Shown here in pieces: positions 52,463 through 62,217 of a DNA stretch of 64,000 bases. Position 1 is the first letter of the stretch; each line of letters opens with the position of its first letter. The notes under the pieces were generated by a model. The model was not told where the DNA came from. It ran no database searches and worked only from the letters and a program-made list of their open reading frames with translations. Origin of the DNA: CAWATZ01 sp963784995 (GTDB taxonomy: Bacteria > Planctomycetota > Planctomycetia > Gemmatales > Gemmataceae); assembly GCA_963784995.1 (NCBI GenBank), contig CAWATZ010000004.1, positions 62,001 to 126,000 on the forward strand, in the 5' to 3' direction. The position numbers and the translations under genes are program-made.

Positions 52463-54016
52463 TCACGCGGGCGCCCGGGCGCCTTCAGCCAGACGGTTGA
52501 GCAAATGATGGGCTTCCTTGGTGGCCACATCCTCGAGCAGCTTCACGGAACGCAGCTCCAGCAGCAGGGCGGGCGGTGGCGTGGCCTCGTACATTTCATC
52601 AATCGCGGTTTCGAGAATGTCATAGACCGGCCCCGGCTTCGTCTGCTTCAGCTTCGCCTTGAGCAGCGGCAAAAACTGGTAAAGCTCGAACTTCCGCAGC
52701 TCCGCGAATTTGTCTTGAAAAGCCTCATTGTCGGTGTTGGCGAGCACCTCCTCGACGACGACCTGCCGTTTCCTGTCGATCGGCTGCACGTGTTTGCCAA
52801 TCAGCTCGACCGCCGGCTTGGGGGCGGAGCGAAACGCCTTCAGAACAATGCCGACGCGCAGGTCGTTTTGCGAGCCGAGATCCTTCCAGAGCTTTTCGAG
52901 CGGGGCGTCGTCGAAGTGGGCGGCCTTCGGGTCGAACGCCTTGACCGGCATGTCGAAAAGGTAAACCGCTCGCAACCCGTTCTGCCAGTCCAGGCTGCCC
53001 CCGGCCGACGCTGGCGCGACCACCGCCAGGCGCTTGCAATCAGGGCTGAACATTGCCGAGGTGGCCTCTCCCCAGTTGCCCTTGGCCTCGGCCGAATACT
53101 GCAAAATGCACGTGTCCTTTTCGGCGACCAGGTTGTGCAAGACCGGTCCGTCGGAATAAATCGGCAGGTGCAGCAGCGACTGGCCATCGGGTGCAAAAAA
53201 CAAAATCGTGGCCGGCCGCTCAATGTGAAACTCCGGCCGGCGCGTGTTCAGCGTGTACGTGATCTTGCCGGTCTCCACGCTCCAGACCGAGAGTATCTCT
53301 TCGTGCAAAGGGTAGGCGACGTACTTGCCGTCCGGAGAGATGTCGATGGCGCTTGCGCGCCTCGGATTTTCGCCTTTCTGGTGAAATTGCTTGATCAGCT
53401 TACCGGTCGTGGCGTCCCATACCTGAGCGCCGCCGAGATTGCTGTGCGTGACAATCAGCTTGCCGTCGCGCGAAAACCTGCAACTGCCAACCCGACCGCG
53501 TACGCCGAGCTGCACGATGATTTTGCGAGCCGTCAGGTCATAAATGTCCAGACCCCTGACGAAGTCGCGGCCCATCATGGCCATGCGGCCAGAATCGGGG
53601 GAAAACGCCAGCACGTGCGCCCACGAGGTCGGGTGGCGGAATTCATCCTGCTGTTTGCCAGTCTTCAGGTCGAAGATGCGAATCATCGGGTCAGAAACGT
53701 AGGGGCAAACGAGCAGCGTCTTGTCGTCCGCGCCGAAGGTCACGTGGGGGGCGTACAGCTGCTTCCTGGGCAGCTGGATCCGCGTCAGCAGCTTGCCGTC
53801 CTCGACGTTCCAAACGCCGACCACGCTGCCCGAGCCGATGGCGAGCAGCTTGGAGCTGTGGGAAAATACGGGGCTGACGTAACCGCCGTTCAAGGCGCGA
53901 ATTTCTCGCACTGGCAGCTCCGCTTCGGCTTTCTCCTGTCCCGGGGCGGTGCCGGCGGCGAGGAATGTGAACGCGCTCAGCACGCTCCACACAATGCGTT
54001 TGGAATTGTGGACCAT
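52463..54016 (-). CDS. Exported WD40 protein, paralogue of the preceding one
   Basis: 517 residues from ATG 54016. Signal peptide MVHNSKRIVWSVLSAFTFLA. Blades such as VWNVEDGKLLTRIQLPRKQL, VLAFSPDSGRMAMMGRDFVR, AIDISPDGKYVAYPLHEEIL. C-terminal helical domain from DDAPLEKLWKDLGSQNDLRV, GIVLKAFRSAPKPAVELIGK to AHHLLNRLAEGARAPA. Order and length match the neighbour at 50712-52323, so the two arose by tandem duplication. The frame is intact here, showing what the frameshifted copy should look like. Confidence 0.85.
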   Translation of the reverse strand: MVHNSKRIVWSVLSAFTFLAAGTAPGQEKAEAELPVREIRALNGGYVSPVFSHSSKLLAIGSGSVVGVWNVEDGKLLTRIQLPRKQLYAPHVTFGADDKTLLVCPYVSDPMIRIFDLKTGKQQDEFRHPTSWAHVLAFSPDSGRMAMMGRDFVRGLDIYDLTARKIIVQLGVRGRVGSCRFSRDGKLIVTHSNLGGAQVWDATTGKLIKQFHQKGENPRRASAIDISPDGKYVAYPLHEEILSVWSVETGKITYTLNTRRPEFHIERPATILFFAPDGQSLLHLPIYSDGPVLHNLVAEKDTCILQYSAEAKGNWGEATSAMFSPDCKRLAVVAPASAGGSLDWQNGLRAVYLFDMPVKAFDPKAAHFDDAPLEKLWKDLGSQNDLRVGIVLKAFRSAPKPAVELIGKHVQPIDRKRQVVVEEVLANTDNEAFQDKFAELRKFELYQFLPLLKAKLKQTKPGPVYDILETAIDEMYEATPPPALLLELRSVKLLEDVATKEAHHLLNRLAEGARAPA

Positions 54017-55303
54017 GGTGACTCCGATCGCCGGTACGTGGGCGACTCTTTGGTATAGACGACGTGACGGTGAAGAAAGATTGTATCAAGTTCCTGGTCC
54101 AGCGCAGACGGAAACAGGCAAACTTGGGTCGAGAGCCGTCCCCGAATCCCGTCTGATCCGCATCAAGCCGTGGCTGATGTCCCTCGCGAAGCGATGATCG
54201 GCTGAGTCCCGTCGTGTCGAACTGCCTGCTCCTGCCGCCTCCCTGGTATGCCTGCTCCCCGTTTGCTCTCGCCAGGATTGGCGGCTAAACCCAATTCTGC
54301 ATTGTGCTTCGGTCCCGACCACCGCCGCGCAACGCAGATCCGCCAATCTGCTGAGGTTGCAAGGAACCTCCCTCATCCACGCGCTCACTGGTTCTGTCTG
54401 ATTTGAGGATTTGAGGACGGAACCCAGCATTTCCCTTGGTTTTCAAGGGCAAACCGGACAGACCGATCGAGGGTGTGAATCAGACAGCTTGCCCAGCGCA
54501 GCGAGGTGAACTTGCAGCCTGGTTCTCCTGGTGCGCACTTTCTCTGCTGCCAGACCGCCAGACGCGGGAGCTGGCCGTGCTGTTGACAGTCCGCAGTTGC
54601 AGGCAGACGGGGACAAGGCCCTGTCGGCGGGCCTGCCCCAAGGCAGTCTGCGGGGGAGTCGGCAGGGGTAAAATCACTGTTGCAAACAGGAACCACGCAA
54701 TCCCGGGACGGAGTCACCGGATCGGGGGCACCAATGATGAGGCCGAAAACGCTCCCCGACTCAGAGTCACGTACGGGGAAGACTCCTTGGAGTCTATGCC
54801 ACCAATCACCAGCCGAGTCGAGACACACACCGCCAAGGCCACCTGGAGGCGGTCGAGTGTGGCCACGGGCAAGGAGCAGGCGCGGCTGGCGCCTCCAGCG
54901 AAATGACAGCCGGGCCGATTCAGGACAGCCAGCCGGTCCCGAACCACCTTGCCAGTGGCAGGCACGCAGGAAAAAGTCGCTCTGTGGCACTCCTCCGTCA
55001 GCGACCGGCTCCTTCTGGCCTCTCGGCCGATCTCGCTCCAATGGCAGGGAGACTGGCAGGCTGCCGGACTGGCCACCGGGAATCGCCCTCGGCTGGAAGT
55101 GTGCATCCGGACGCGCCAGTTGCGGTAGGGGATGCTGAACCGGCTGCGGATCGCGGTTGGTGCGGACTGCAATGTTCCGCGCGGAACTGGACAGTTGGCG
55201 CAAGAAAGGGAAAGTCTTCGCGATACCGTGTTCGGGTCCTGTTGGTGGAAGATCCACCGCGGTGCCCGAGGGGCCAGCCCATGACGAGCCTGGAAATGGG
55301 ACT
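54017..55303. other. 1.3-kb stretch without a convincing gene
   Basis: Open frames exist on both strands, but none has a start signal, recognisable domain or consistent codon use. The base composition is less GC-biased than in the neighbouring genes. No tRNA or obvious transposase remnant was recognised. It ends in the second copy of the 184-bp element. Confidence 0.4.
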
Positions 55304-55487
55304 GCCGTTGCGATACATTCAGGGTGGAGCTTTCGTTCGCGGGGAGGTAGCGACAGCTGCGGCGATACGCCGTGGATGGGTTAAGTCGGCACTTCACACA
55401 CAGTGCGCGGCGCCTTTCGCTACAGGTGCGGACGCCGCGCCCCTGTTCCCACGGGAGGTGAGTAACTCACGCGGACGGAAGCTCCTT
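55304..55487 (+). repeat. 184-bp structured element, copy 2 (uninterrupted)
   Basis: Same length as the two parts of copy 1 joined. The stem GCGCGGCG (55405-55412)/CGCCGCGC (55433-55440) differs from copy 1, but at least three base pairs changed on both sides, while the loop TTTCGCTACAGGTGCGGAC is identical. A second small hairpin is GTGAG-TAA-CTCAC. The covariation suggests a folded RNA. Confidence 0.88.
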
Positions 55488-55640
55488 GTTCACCGCGACC
55501 GCACAAGTCAGTTCAACTCGACCGCACAAATCAGTATCATGGAGCGGATTCCCGGTCACCGACGCCGACCAGCCGAAAAAATCTTGTCCCAGGCGCTGAG
55601 TTGTGCGGCCTTCGGTGCCTTTCTCTCCAAGGGGCCAGCA

Positions 55641-56207
55641 ATGGACTTCACGGGTGCTGACGCGGACGGTGGTCTGGAGCGCTATCGCTCCTATTTGCTC
55701 CTGCTGGCACGGGTCCGTCTGGATCCGATGGTCCGGGCCAAGGTGGGCGCCTCGGACGTGGTGCAGCAGACCTTGCTGGAGGCGTATCGCGACCGCGCTC
55801 AGTTTCGCGGCCGGACGGTCGGCGAAGAGGCGGCCTGGCTGCGGCAAATCCTGGCCCGCAACCTGGCCCAGGTCCTCCGCGACCTGCGCCGGGACAAGCG
55901 CGACGTGGCCCGCGAGCAGCCGTTGCAAGTGGCCCTGGACGAATCGGCCTCCCGGCTCGAAGCCTGGCTGGCCGCCGAGCAGTCGTCGCCCAGCCAGCAG
56001 GTGGAGCGGCACGAACGGGCCGTCCGCCTGGCCGAAGCGCTGGCCGCCTTATCCGAGAACCAGCGGGAAGCGATCGTACTGCGTCACTGGCACGACTGCT
56101 CGCTGGCCGAGATTGGCGAGCGGCTCGGCTGCACCACCGCCGCGGTCACGGGGCTGCTGCATCGCGGCCTGCGCAAGCTGCGGCAACTGCTGCGCGACCT
56201 GGAGTAA
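55641..56207 (+). CDS. ECF sigma factor of the planctomycete kinase-linked class
   Basis: 188 residues from ATG 55641 with AAGGGG upstream; the open frame extends far upstream through the repeat but without a start signal. Region 2: RYRSYLLLLARVRLDPMVRA, SDVVQQTLLEAYRDRAQFRG, AWLRQILARNLAQVLRDLRR. Region 4: LAEALAALSENQREAIVLRH, LAEIGERLGCTTAAVTGLLH, RGLRKLRQLLRDLE. The kinase gene starts three bases after its stop, so the pair is one operon and the kinase probably signals through this factor. Confidence 0.93.
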   Translation: MDFTGADADGGLERYRSYLLLLARVRLDPMVRAKVGASDVVQQTLLEAYRDRAQFRGRTVGEEAAWLRQILARNLAQVLRDLRRDKRDVAREQPLQVALDESASRLEAWLAAEQSSPSQQVERHERAVRLAEALAALSENQREAIVLRHWHDCSLAEIGERLGCTTAAVTGLLHRGLRKLRQLLRDLE

Positions 56208-56210
56208 ACC

Positions 56211-59200
56211 ATGAATCCGCCAGCGCATGATTCCGCCCGAGACCGCCAACTTGAGGAGGTCCTCCACAGTTACCTGCAAGCGGTGGACGCCGGCCAGGCG
56301 CCGGACCGCGATGCCTTGCTGAAAGAGCATCCGGACCTGGCGTCCGAGCTGGCCGACTTCTTTGCCAACCAGGATGCAGTGGCCCGGATGGCGCGGGGCA
56401 TGGCGGAAGCGGTCGCTCCGGCGACTCCTGCCGCCGAAGGGCCCACACTGGACCTGGGGCAGGCGCCGACGCCGCGCCCGGGACACAACTCCGCTACTTC
56501 GGCGACTACGAACTGCTGGAGGAGATCGCCCGCGGCGGCATGGGCGTCGTCTACAAGGCGCGGCAGGTCAGTCTCAACCGGTCGGTGGCACTCAAGATGA
56601 TCCTCGCGGGCCAGTTCGCCTCCCCGCAAGACGTGCAGCGCTTCCACACCGAGGCGGAGGCCGCCGCGAATCTGGACCATGCCAACATTGTGCCGATCTA
56701 CGAGGTCGGTCAGCATGAGGGGCAGCACTATTTCAGCATGAAACTCATCGAGGGGGGCAGCCTCGGCGACTGCCTGGATCGCTTCCGCGGCGACGTGCGG
56801 GCGGCGGCCCGGCTACTGGAGTCGGTGGCGCGGGCGGTCCACTACGCGCACCAGCGCGGCATCCTGCACCGCGACCTGAAGCCCGCCAACATCCTCCTGG
56901 ACGCCAAGGGCGAGCCGCACGTCACCGATTTCGGCCTGGCCAAGCGTGTCGAGGGGGACGGCAACTTGACGCAGACGGGGGCCATCGTCGGCACACCCAG
57001 CTACGTGGCGCCCGAGCAGGCGCGGGCCGAGAAGGGGCTCAGCACGGCCGTTGATGTCTACAGCCTGGGGGCCATCCTCTACCAGCTGCTGACGGGCCGG
57101 CCGCCGTTCCGGGCGGCGACGCCGCTGGACACGATCCTGCAAGTCCTGGAGCAAGAGCCGGTGCCTCCGCGCACGGTCGATCCGCGGGTGGACCGCGACC
57201 TGGAAACGATCTGCCTGAAGTGCTTGCACAAGGAACCCTCGAAGCGCTATCCATCGGCCGAGGCTTTGGCAGACGATCTGGAGCGCTGGCTGCGTGGCGA
57301 GCCGGTCCAGGCGCGGCGGAGCAGTTCCGGGGAGCGCATGGTGAAGTGGGCCCGGCGCCGACCGGCCCTGGCCGCCCTGCTCGTTCTGAGTGTTGTCTCC
57401 CTGCTCACCCTGGTCATCGGCGGCGTCTGGTACAGCACGCGCTTGCAAGCTTCGCTGGATAGCTCCCGCCGCCATCTTTACGCGGCCCACGTGAGCGAAG
57501 CCCTGGATGCCTGGCAGCACGACGACGTGCCGCGCCTCGTGGAGTTACTGGAAGCGCATCGACCCCAGCCGGGAGAGGAGGACCTGCGCGGCTTTGAATG
57601 GTATTACCTATGGCGCCTTTGCCACCGCGATCGCTTTACGGTGCCGGCACGCCCGGGCACGGTCACGTCCATAGCGGTCTCTGCCGACTCCCAGACCATT
57701 GCCATCGGGCAAGCAGACGGCATTGGCACGCTCCTGGACGCGGCCACGGGACAACAACTGGGCGTCTTACCGGGTGATCCCGTACGCGGGCCCGAGATCG
57801 AGCGCCTCTGCTATCTTGGAGAGAAGGTTTTCGCTGGGATTTGCCGCCGACGGCAGCACCATTACCGGCATCCGTCCCGACTATGTCCCCGAACCTCCAG
57901 GAAAACCTTTTGGCAAGGGTGAATCGATCAGGGAAGTGACTCTGTGGGACGCGCACACGGGCCGGCAAAGAGGCGCCTTCACGACTCCCATCGGCGCCGC
58001 CGTTCTTTCTCCGAACGGTATGCTCCTGGCGTGGGGGGGCGATGACGGCACGGTCCACCTCGTGGATACGGTTGGCGGGCTCGAGCGCGGCAAACTCCAG
58101 GGACATACAAAGAGGATCATCGCGCTGGCCTTTTCTCCTGACGGCCAGGCACTGGCGAGCGCTGGGGAAGATAAGACCATTCACCTGTGGAATCCGGCAA
58201 GTGGAGAACGACGAGCATCCTTGACCGGCCATTCCTCCCCGACCTTGGCGGTCGCTCCCCAGGGCCGAGCAGTCGCGGTTCTCGAGAGCCCCCGCGTTCT
58301 GCTTTGGTATCCCGATTCGGGACAACAACGTGTCCATGAAGCACCTCCTGCGATGCACACCAGGCTGGCGTTCGCGCCCAACGGCCGAACCCTCGCCATC
58401 GGCAAGACGGACCTGTACCGCCTGGAATTGCCGGCGCGCCCCTTTCAAGACAAATCCTGGACAGGTGGGGGGTCTCGCCTGGACAATGAGCGCTGGGCCC
58501 CGAAGAGCTACGCCGAGTTCCTGAAGATCGTGGACCTGGCAAGCGGTGAGGAGCGCGTCTTGCGCGGGCACACAGCCGGCATCAGTGGTCTGGCCTACGC
58601 CCCGGACAGCCGGTTGCTGGCCACGGCCGGCGACGACAGGAGCGTGCGCCTCTGGGACCCCGACACGGGGAAGGAACAATTGGTCCTCCGCGGTCACGTG
58701 GACGGGGTCAGCGCGCTTGCTTTTGCTCCCGACAGCAGCTTCCTGGTTACGGCCGGTCACGACGGGGCGATCAAGCGCTGGGACCTGGGAGCGCTGCGGG
58801 AAAACAACATCCTGACCGGGCACAGTGGCTGGGTCCTGGCACTGGCGTTTTCGCCGGACGGGACGAAACTGGTTTCGGCCGGCACGGCGAAGCTTGGGAC
58901 CAACTTTACAATACCCGGCGAGGTGAAAGTGTGGGACGTCGCGTCCGGCCGAGAGCTTGACACACTGCCTTCCAGGAGCTTGGTCGTGTCCGCAGACTTT
59001 TCCCCGGATGGTTCCACGCTTGCGACGTACACTGGGGCCGGCGACGTGACGCTCTTCGACCTGTCCACCAAAAAGGTGACGACCAACCTCAAAGGCGGAG
59101 CCGGTTACCCCGCGGCATTGCGATTCCTTGGGGACGGCAAGGGGCTGGTTACCTGCGCTGCTCGAGAGGTTGACGGCGTCAGCCTCTGGGACCTGGCTAC

Positions 59201-59787
59201 CTGCCAGAAGCGTACCCTTTTCAAGTCCGAAGGGGAAAAACGGCGTTGAACCAGACTCCCTGGCCCTCGCGCCGGACGGAATGACCCTGGCGGCAGGCAA
59301 TTTCGACTCAGGTCAGGTTTGGTTATGGGACACTCGCAACGGGAAACGGGGCCGTCTTCTCGGGAAGTACATTAGCACCGGGGGGATCAGCATCGGGCCC
59401 GGCGCATTAGCCATGGGCAACACCTCGATAGCGTTTTCGCCGGACGGCCAAAGCGTGGCCCATGCGAGCCGCACGGCCCCTTACGTCGGCCACGGCACGG
59501 TCCGGTTGTTCGACGTGTCGAGCGGGCAGGAGCGTCTCACCCTCCGGGGACACAACGGCGAGGTGTGGTCGGTGGCCTTTGCCCGTGACGGCAAGACGCT
59601 GGTTACGGGGAGCGAGGACCAAACGATCAAGTTGTGGGATCCCATCACGGGAGACCAACGGCTGACGCTGCGCGGGCATGAGGGGAGGATAAGTACGGTG
59701 GCTTTTTCGCCGGACGGCGCCACCCTGGCCACCGCGAGTTGGGACGGAACGGTGCGGTTGTGGCGCAGGGACGAAGCAGGAGGTTGA
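56211..59787 (+). CDS. Ser/Thr protein kinase with WD40 propeller, three frameshifts
   Basis: ATG 56211. N-terminal kinase-linked helix (EVLHSYLQAVDAGQAPDRDA). Shift near 56490; kinase domain: GGMGVVYKARQVSLNRSVAL with Lys in VALKMIL, HRDLKPANILLD, DFGLAKRVEG, GTPSYVAPEQARAEKG. Membrane helix LAALLVLSVVSLLTLVIGGV. Shift near 57830; WD40 blades (IIALAFSPDGQALASAGEDK, VRLWDPDTGKEQLVLRGHVD). Shift near 59240 at GGGGAAAAAC; last blades to ATASWDGTVRLWRRDEAGG. All domains are in order, so the shifts may be sequence errors. Kinase inside, propeller outside. Confidence 0.85.
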
Positions 59788-59831
59788 CGCACACGGCACG
59801 GCCGATCGCAGAGCGAAATGATGCAGGTTAC

Positions 59832-59933
59832 CTCCGCTCGGGTTGATAGGACACAAGCCCGAAGCGCCAGCGCCGGGACACGCCGATCCCGGCGCTGGCG
59901 CTTCGGGCTTGTGTCCTATCAACCCGAGCGGAG
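59832..59933. repeat. 47-bp-stem perfect palindrome between convergent genes
   Basis: The left arm starts CTCCGCTCGGGTTGATAGGA and contains the family A core GAAGCGCCAGCGCCGGGA; an 8-base loop at most, then the exact complement. It lies between the stops of the kinase (+) and the HEAT-AKR gene (-), where a bidirectional terminator is expected. Confidence 0.93.
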
Positions 59934-59997
59934 TATACCTCCGCGCGGCCGAGGCCGGAGTGCTGCGTCCTGCTCACTTGGCCGGAAGCTCCCTTCT

Positions 59998-62181
59998 TCA
60001 CCTCGACCGCACCAGCCGGTAGAACACCGTATCCTCGCGGTAGACCCACGCTCCATGCTCCAGCAGCGCTCGCCGTCGCTCCTCCGGCAGCTCCGGGTTT
60101 CGCAGCGCTTCCAGGTTCTCCTCCAGCTGCTCCACCGTCGCCGGGGCCGACAGACACAGCCGCACTCCCGGCTGCTCCAGACAGTAGCGGTAGAAGTCGG
60201 CCACCGGCGGAGGCGGCGTGCCATCGGGCGAGCGCAGCAGCCGGCCATAGCAGATGTTGTTGAAGCTGATCAGACTCGTTCCCAGCTCCACCGCCCGCGG
60301 GAAAATCTCCTTCTCCGCTCCGCGATGGGCGGCGCTGTGCCGCACCATCACCGGGTCCCAGCCCAGGCCCATCGCGTCCAGGGCCAGCGGCCGATTGTGC
60401 GTCGAGAGGCTGGTCACCGCGACCTTGCCGGCCTGCTTCAGCCGCTCCAGCGTCTCCAGGATTTCCTGCGTGATCCGCTGCCAGGACTGTACCCAGAACA
60501 GCAGGAACAGCGACAGCCGTTCCACCTTCAGCTGTTTCAGGGCTCGCTCCAGGTCGCGCTGGATGCGAAGACCATCCGCCTCGAAGGTGCCGGCGATGAA
60601 GTGCAGCGACCGCCGATCGGCCGGCCCGAGCCGGCCGGCAAACTCGGTCAGGCTGTGGTAGTTCGGCTCCCAGAACAGGACGTTGACGCCGGCCTCGACC
60701 GCCCGCACAAAGCCCTCCACCGGCAATCCGTAATGTCCGGAAACGCCCAGCGGCGCCACCGTCCACCGTTCCGGTCCCAGGGTGCGAGCATGCGGCGGCG
60801 CGGGCCGTTGCGGCTGCAGCGGCGTCGGCGTCATGGGCCGGGCCGGCAGCGGCTGCCACGCCGGGCGCGGCTCCAGCTTCCACAGCGGCACGCGCCCCAC
60901 CCGGCTCGCCTTGGCCAGCACGCGCCAGGACGTTTCCCGCTCCGGCTGCTCCAGCAACACACGGGCCGACTCCTCCGTCAGCGCCGCGGCGCGCACGGCC
61001 GGATGAGCGTCAGCCTGGAGCCGGGTCAGCCACCCCGCCGGGGTCTGGTGTGGGTTCCGGGCCAGCGCCTCCGCCAGGGACAGACGCACTCGGTAATCCA
61101 GGTCCGTCAATCGCGCTTCCGGCTGAGCGGGACGCTTGCTGGAATCGGGAGGATCGCCAGAACCGCCGAGGGGGTTGATCGCTTCCCCTTCCGCCAAGCG
61201 TTGCAGCAGCCGGACCTGATCCAGCGCCCACGCCCGCAGCCGGGCCGATGCCTGCTCCCGGCCAAGCACCAGCAGCGCCGCCGCCTCAGCCTGGTCGAGG
61301 TTGAGCGAGTCCCGCAGCGCCTGCACCGATTCGCTCGCCTCGCGCCGCGGATCGTCGAGCAACTCCAGGGCCCGAACCAGGTGCTCCGGCTTGCCCCACA
61401 GCCGCAGCGTCCGCAAGGCCACCGACCGCACCCGGCTGTCGTCGTGGCCCAGCAGCCGCGGCATCAGCTCCAGGTGCTGCCGCTGCCCGGGCTCGCCCAG
61501 CTGCTCCAGCCGCCGTACCAGCACGGCCGGGTCCCAGTCCCAGAACGGACACCAGCTTGCGGGACCTTCCAGCACCCGGGCCAGCTCCGCCGGGCCAGCC
61601 GTGCCCGACCAGCGATAGGCCAGGAACGCCCGCACTCCCAGGATTCGCGGCTCTTGCGAGGCCGCTGCCACTTCCAGCCGGCGATCAATCTCCTGCCGCT
61701 CTGCCGGATCTGTCCCCCAGCCGGCCAGCACTTGCAAGAGAGCATGGCGGACGCGCCAGTGCGGATCGTCGGCTGCGAGCAGTACCTGCCAGCGGACCGG
61801 GCCGGGCCGTTCCGCCAGGAACCACAGCGCCGCGCGCCGCACCGGCCAGGAGGGATCTTCGCGGAGAAGCCGAGTTAAGGTATCGTCCACGGACTCGGCC
61901 CGACGCGAACGCAGGGCCAGCACCGCGGCCAGCCGGACGGAGGAATGCGGGCTGAAGCAGGCGGCGTGCAGCGCATCCAGGGCCAGCGGCTCCGGCCGCT
62001 GCTCCAGGGCCGCAACCGCGGCCAGGGCGGCCCGGGCCGGCGGCTGGCTGTCGATCAGGTCCACCAGACCCTCGAGGGCCGCACGCTCGGGTCGGTCGCG
62101 CAGGGCCTCGATCGCGGCCACGGCCGTCTCGGGCAGCAGCAGGGCATGCGTCAGCTGGCGAAGGGAGGGAGTGTCGTTCAT
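59998..62181 (-). CDS. HEAT-repeat protein fused to an aldo/keto-reductase-like domain
   Basis: 727 residues from ATG 62181. Residues 1-430 are HEAT-like helices (LHAACFSPHSSVRLAAVLAL, LTRLLREDPSWPVRRAALWF, VRRLEQLGEPGQRQHLELMP). Residues from about 480 form an AKR barrel: TVAPLGVSGHYGLPVEGFVR, AVEAGVNVLFWEPNYHSLTE, RLKQAGKVAVTSLSTHNRPL, VELGTSLISFNNICYGRLLR. The usual catalytic Asp, Lys and His positions appear replaced (WEPNY, HFIAGT, SLFLLFWVQ), so it is probably not an active reductase. The frame is intact, which argues for selection on a non-catalytic role. Confidence 0.82.
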   Translation of the reverse strand: MNDTPSLRQLTHALLLPETAVAAIEALRDRPERAALEGLVDLIDSQPPARAALAAVAALEQRPEPLALDALHAACFSPHSSVRLAAVLALRSRRAESVDDTLTRLLREDPSWPVRRAALWFLAERPGPVRWQVLLAADDPHWRVRHALLQVLAGWGTDPAERQEIDRRLEVAAASQEPRILGVRAFLAYRWSGTAGPAELARVLEGPASWCPFWDWDPAVLVRRLEQLGEPGQRQHLELMPRLLGHDDSRVRSVALRTLRLWGKPEHLVRALELLDDPRREASESVQALRDSLNLDQAEAAALLVLGREQASARLRAWALDQVRLLQRLAEGEAINPLGGSGDPPDSSKRPAQPEARLTDLDYRVRLSLAEALARNPHQTPAGWLTRLQADAHPAVRAAALTEESARVLLEQPERETSWRVLAKASRVGRVPLWKLEPRPAWQPLPARPMTPTPLQPQRPAPPHARTLGPERWTVAPLGVSGHYGLPVEGFVRAVEAGVNVLFWEPNYHSLTEFAGRLGPADRRSLHFIAGTFEADGLRIQRDLERALKQLKVERLSLFLLFWVQSWQRITQEILETLERLKQAGKVAVTSLSTHNRPLALDAMGLGWDPVMVRHSAAHRGAEKEIFPRAVELGTSLISFNNICYGRLLRSPDGTPPPPVADFYRYCLEQPGVRLCLSAPATVEQLEENLEALRNPELPEERRRALLEHGAWVYREDTVFYRLVRSR

Positions 62182-62217
62182 GATGCCATGATACAGCAGC
62201 TCGCGGCCTTCCGGCTG

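Noticed and set aside
54385..55257. 290-codon minus-strand frame
   Set aside because: Low-complexity Pro/Arg/Ser composition, no domain, no ribosome site.
55304..55640. N-terminal extension of the sigma factor through the 184-bp repeat
   Set aside because: The frame is open, but the start at 55641 has the ribosome site and region 2 begins right after it; the repeat part is shared with an unrelated locus.
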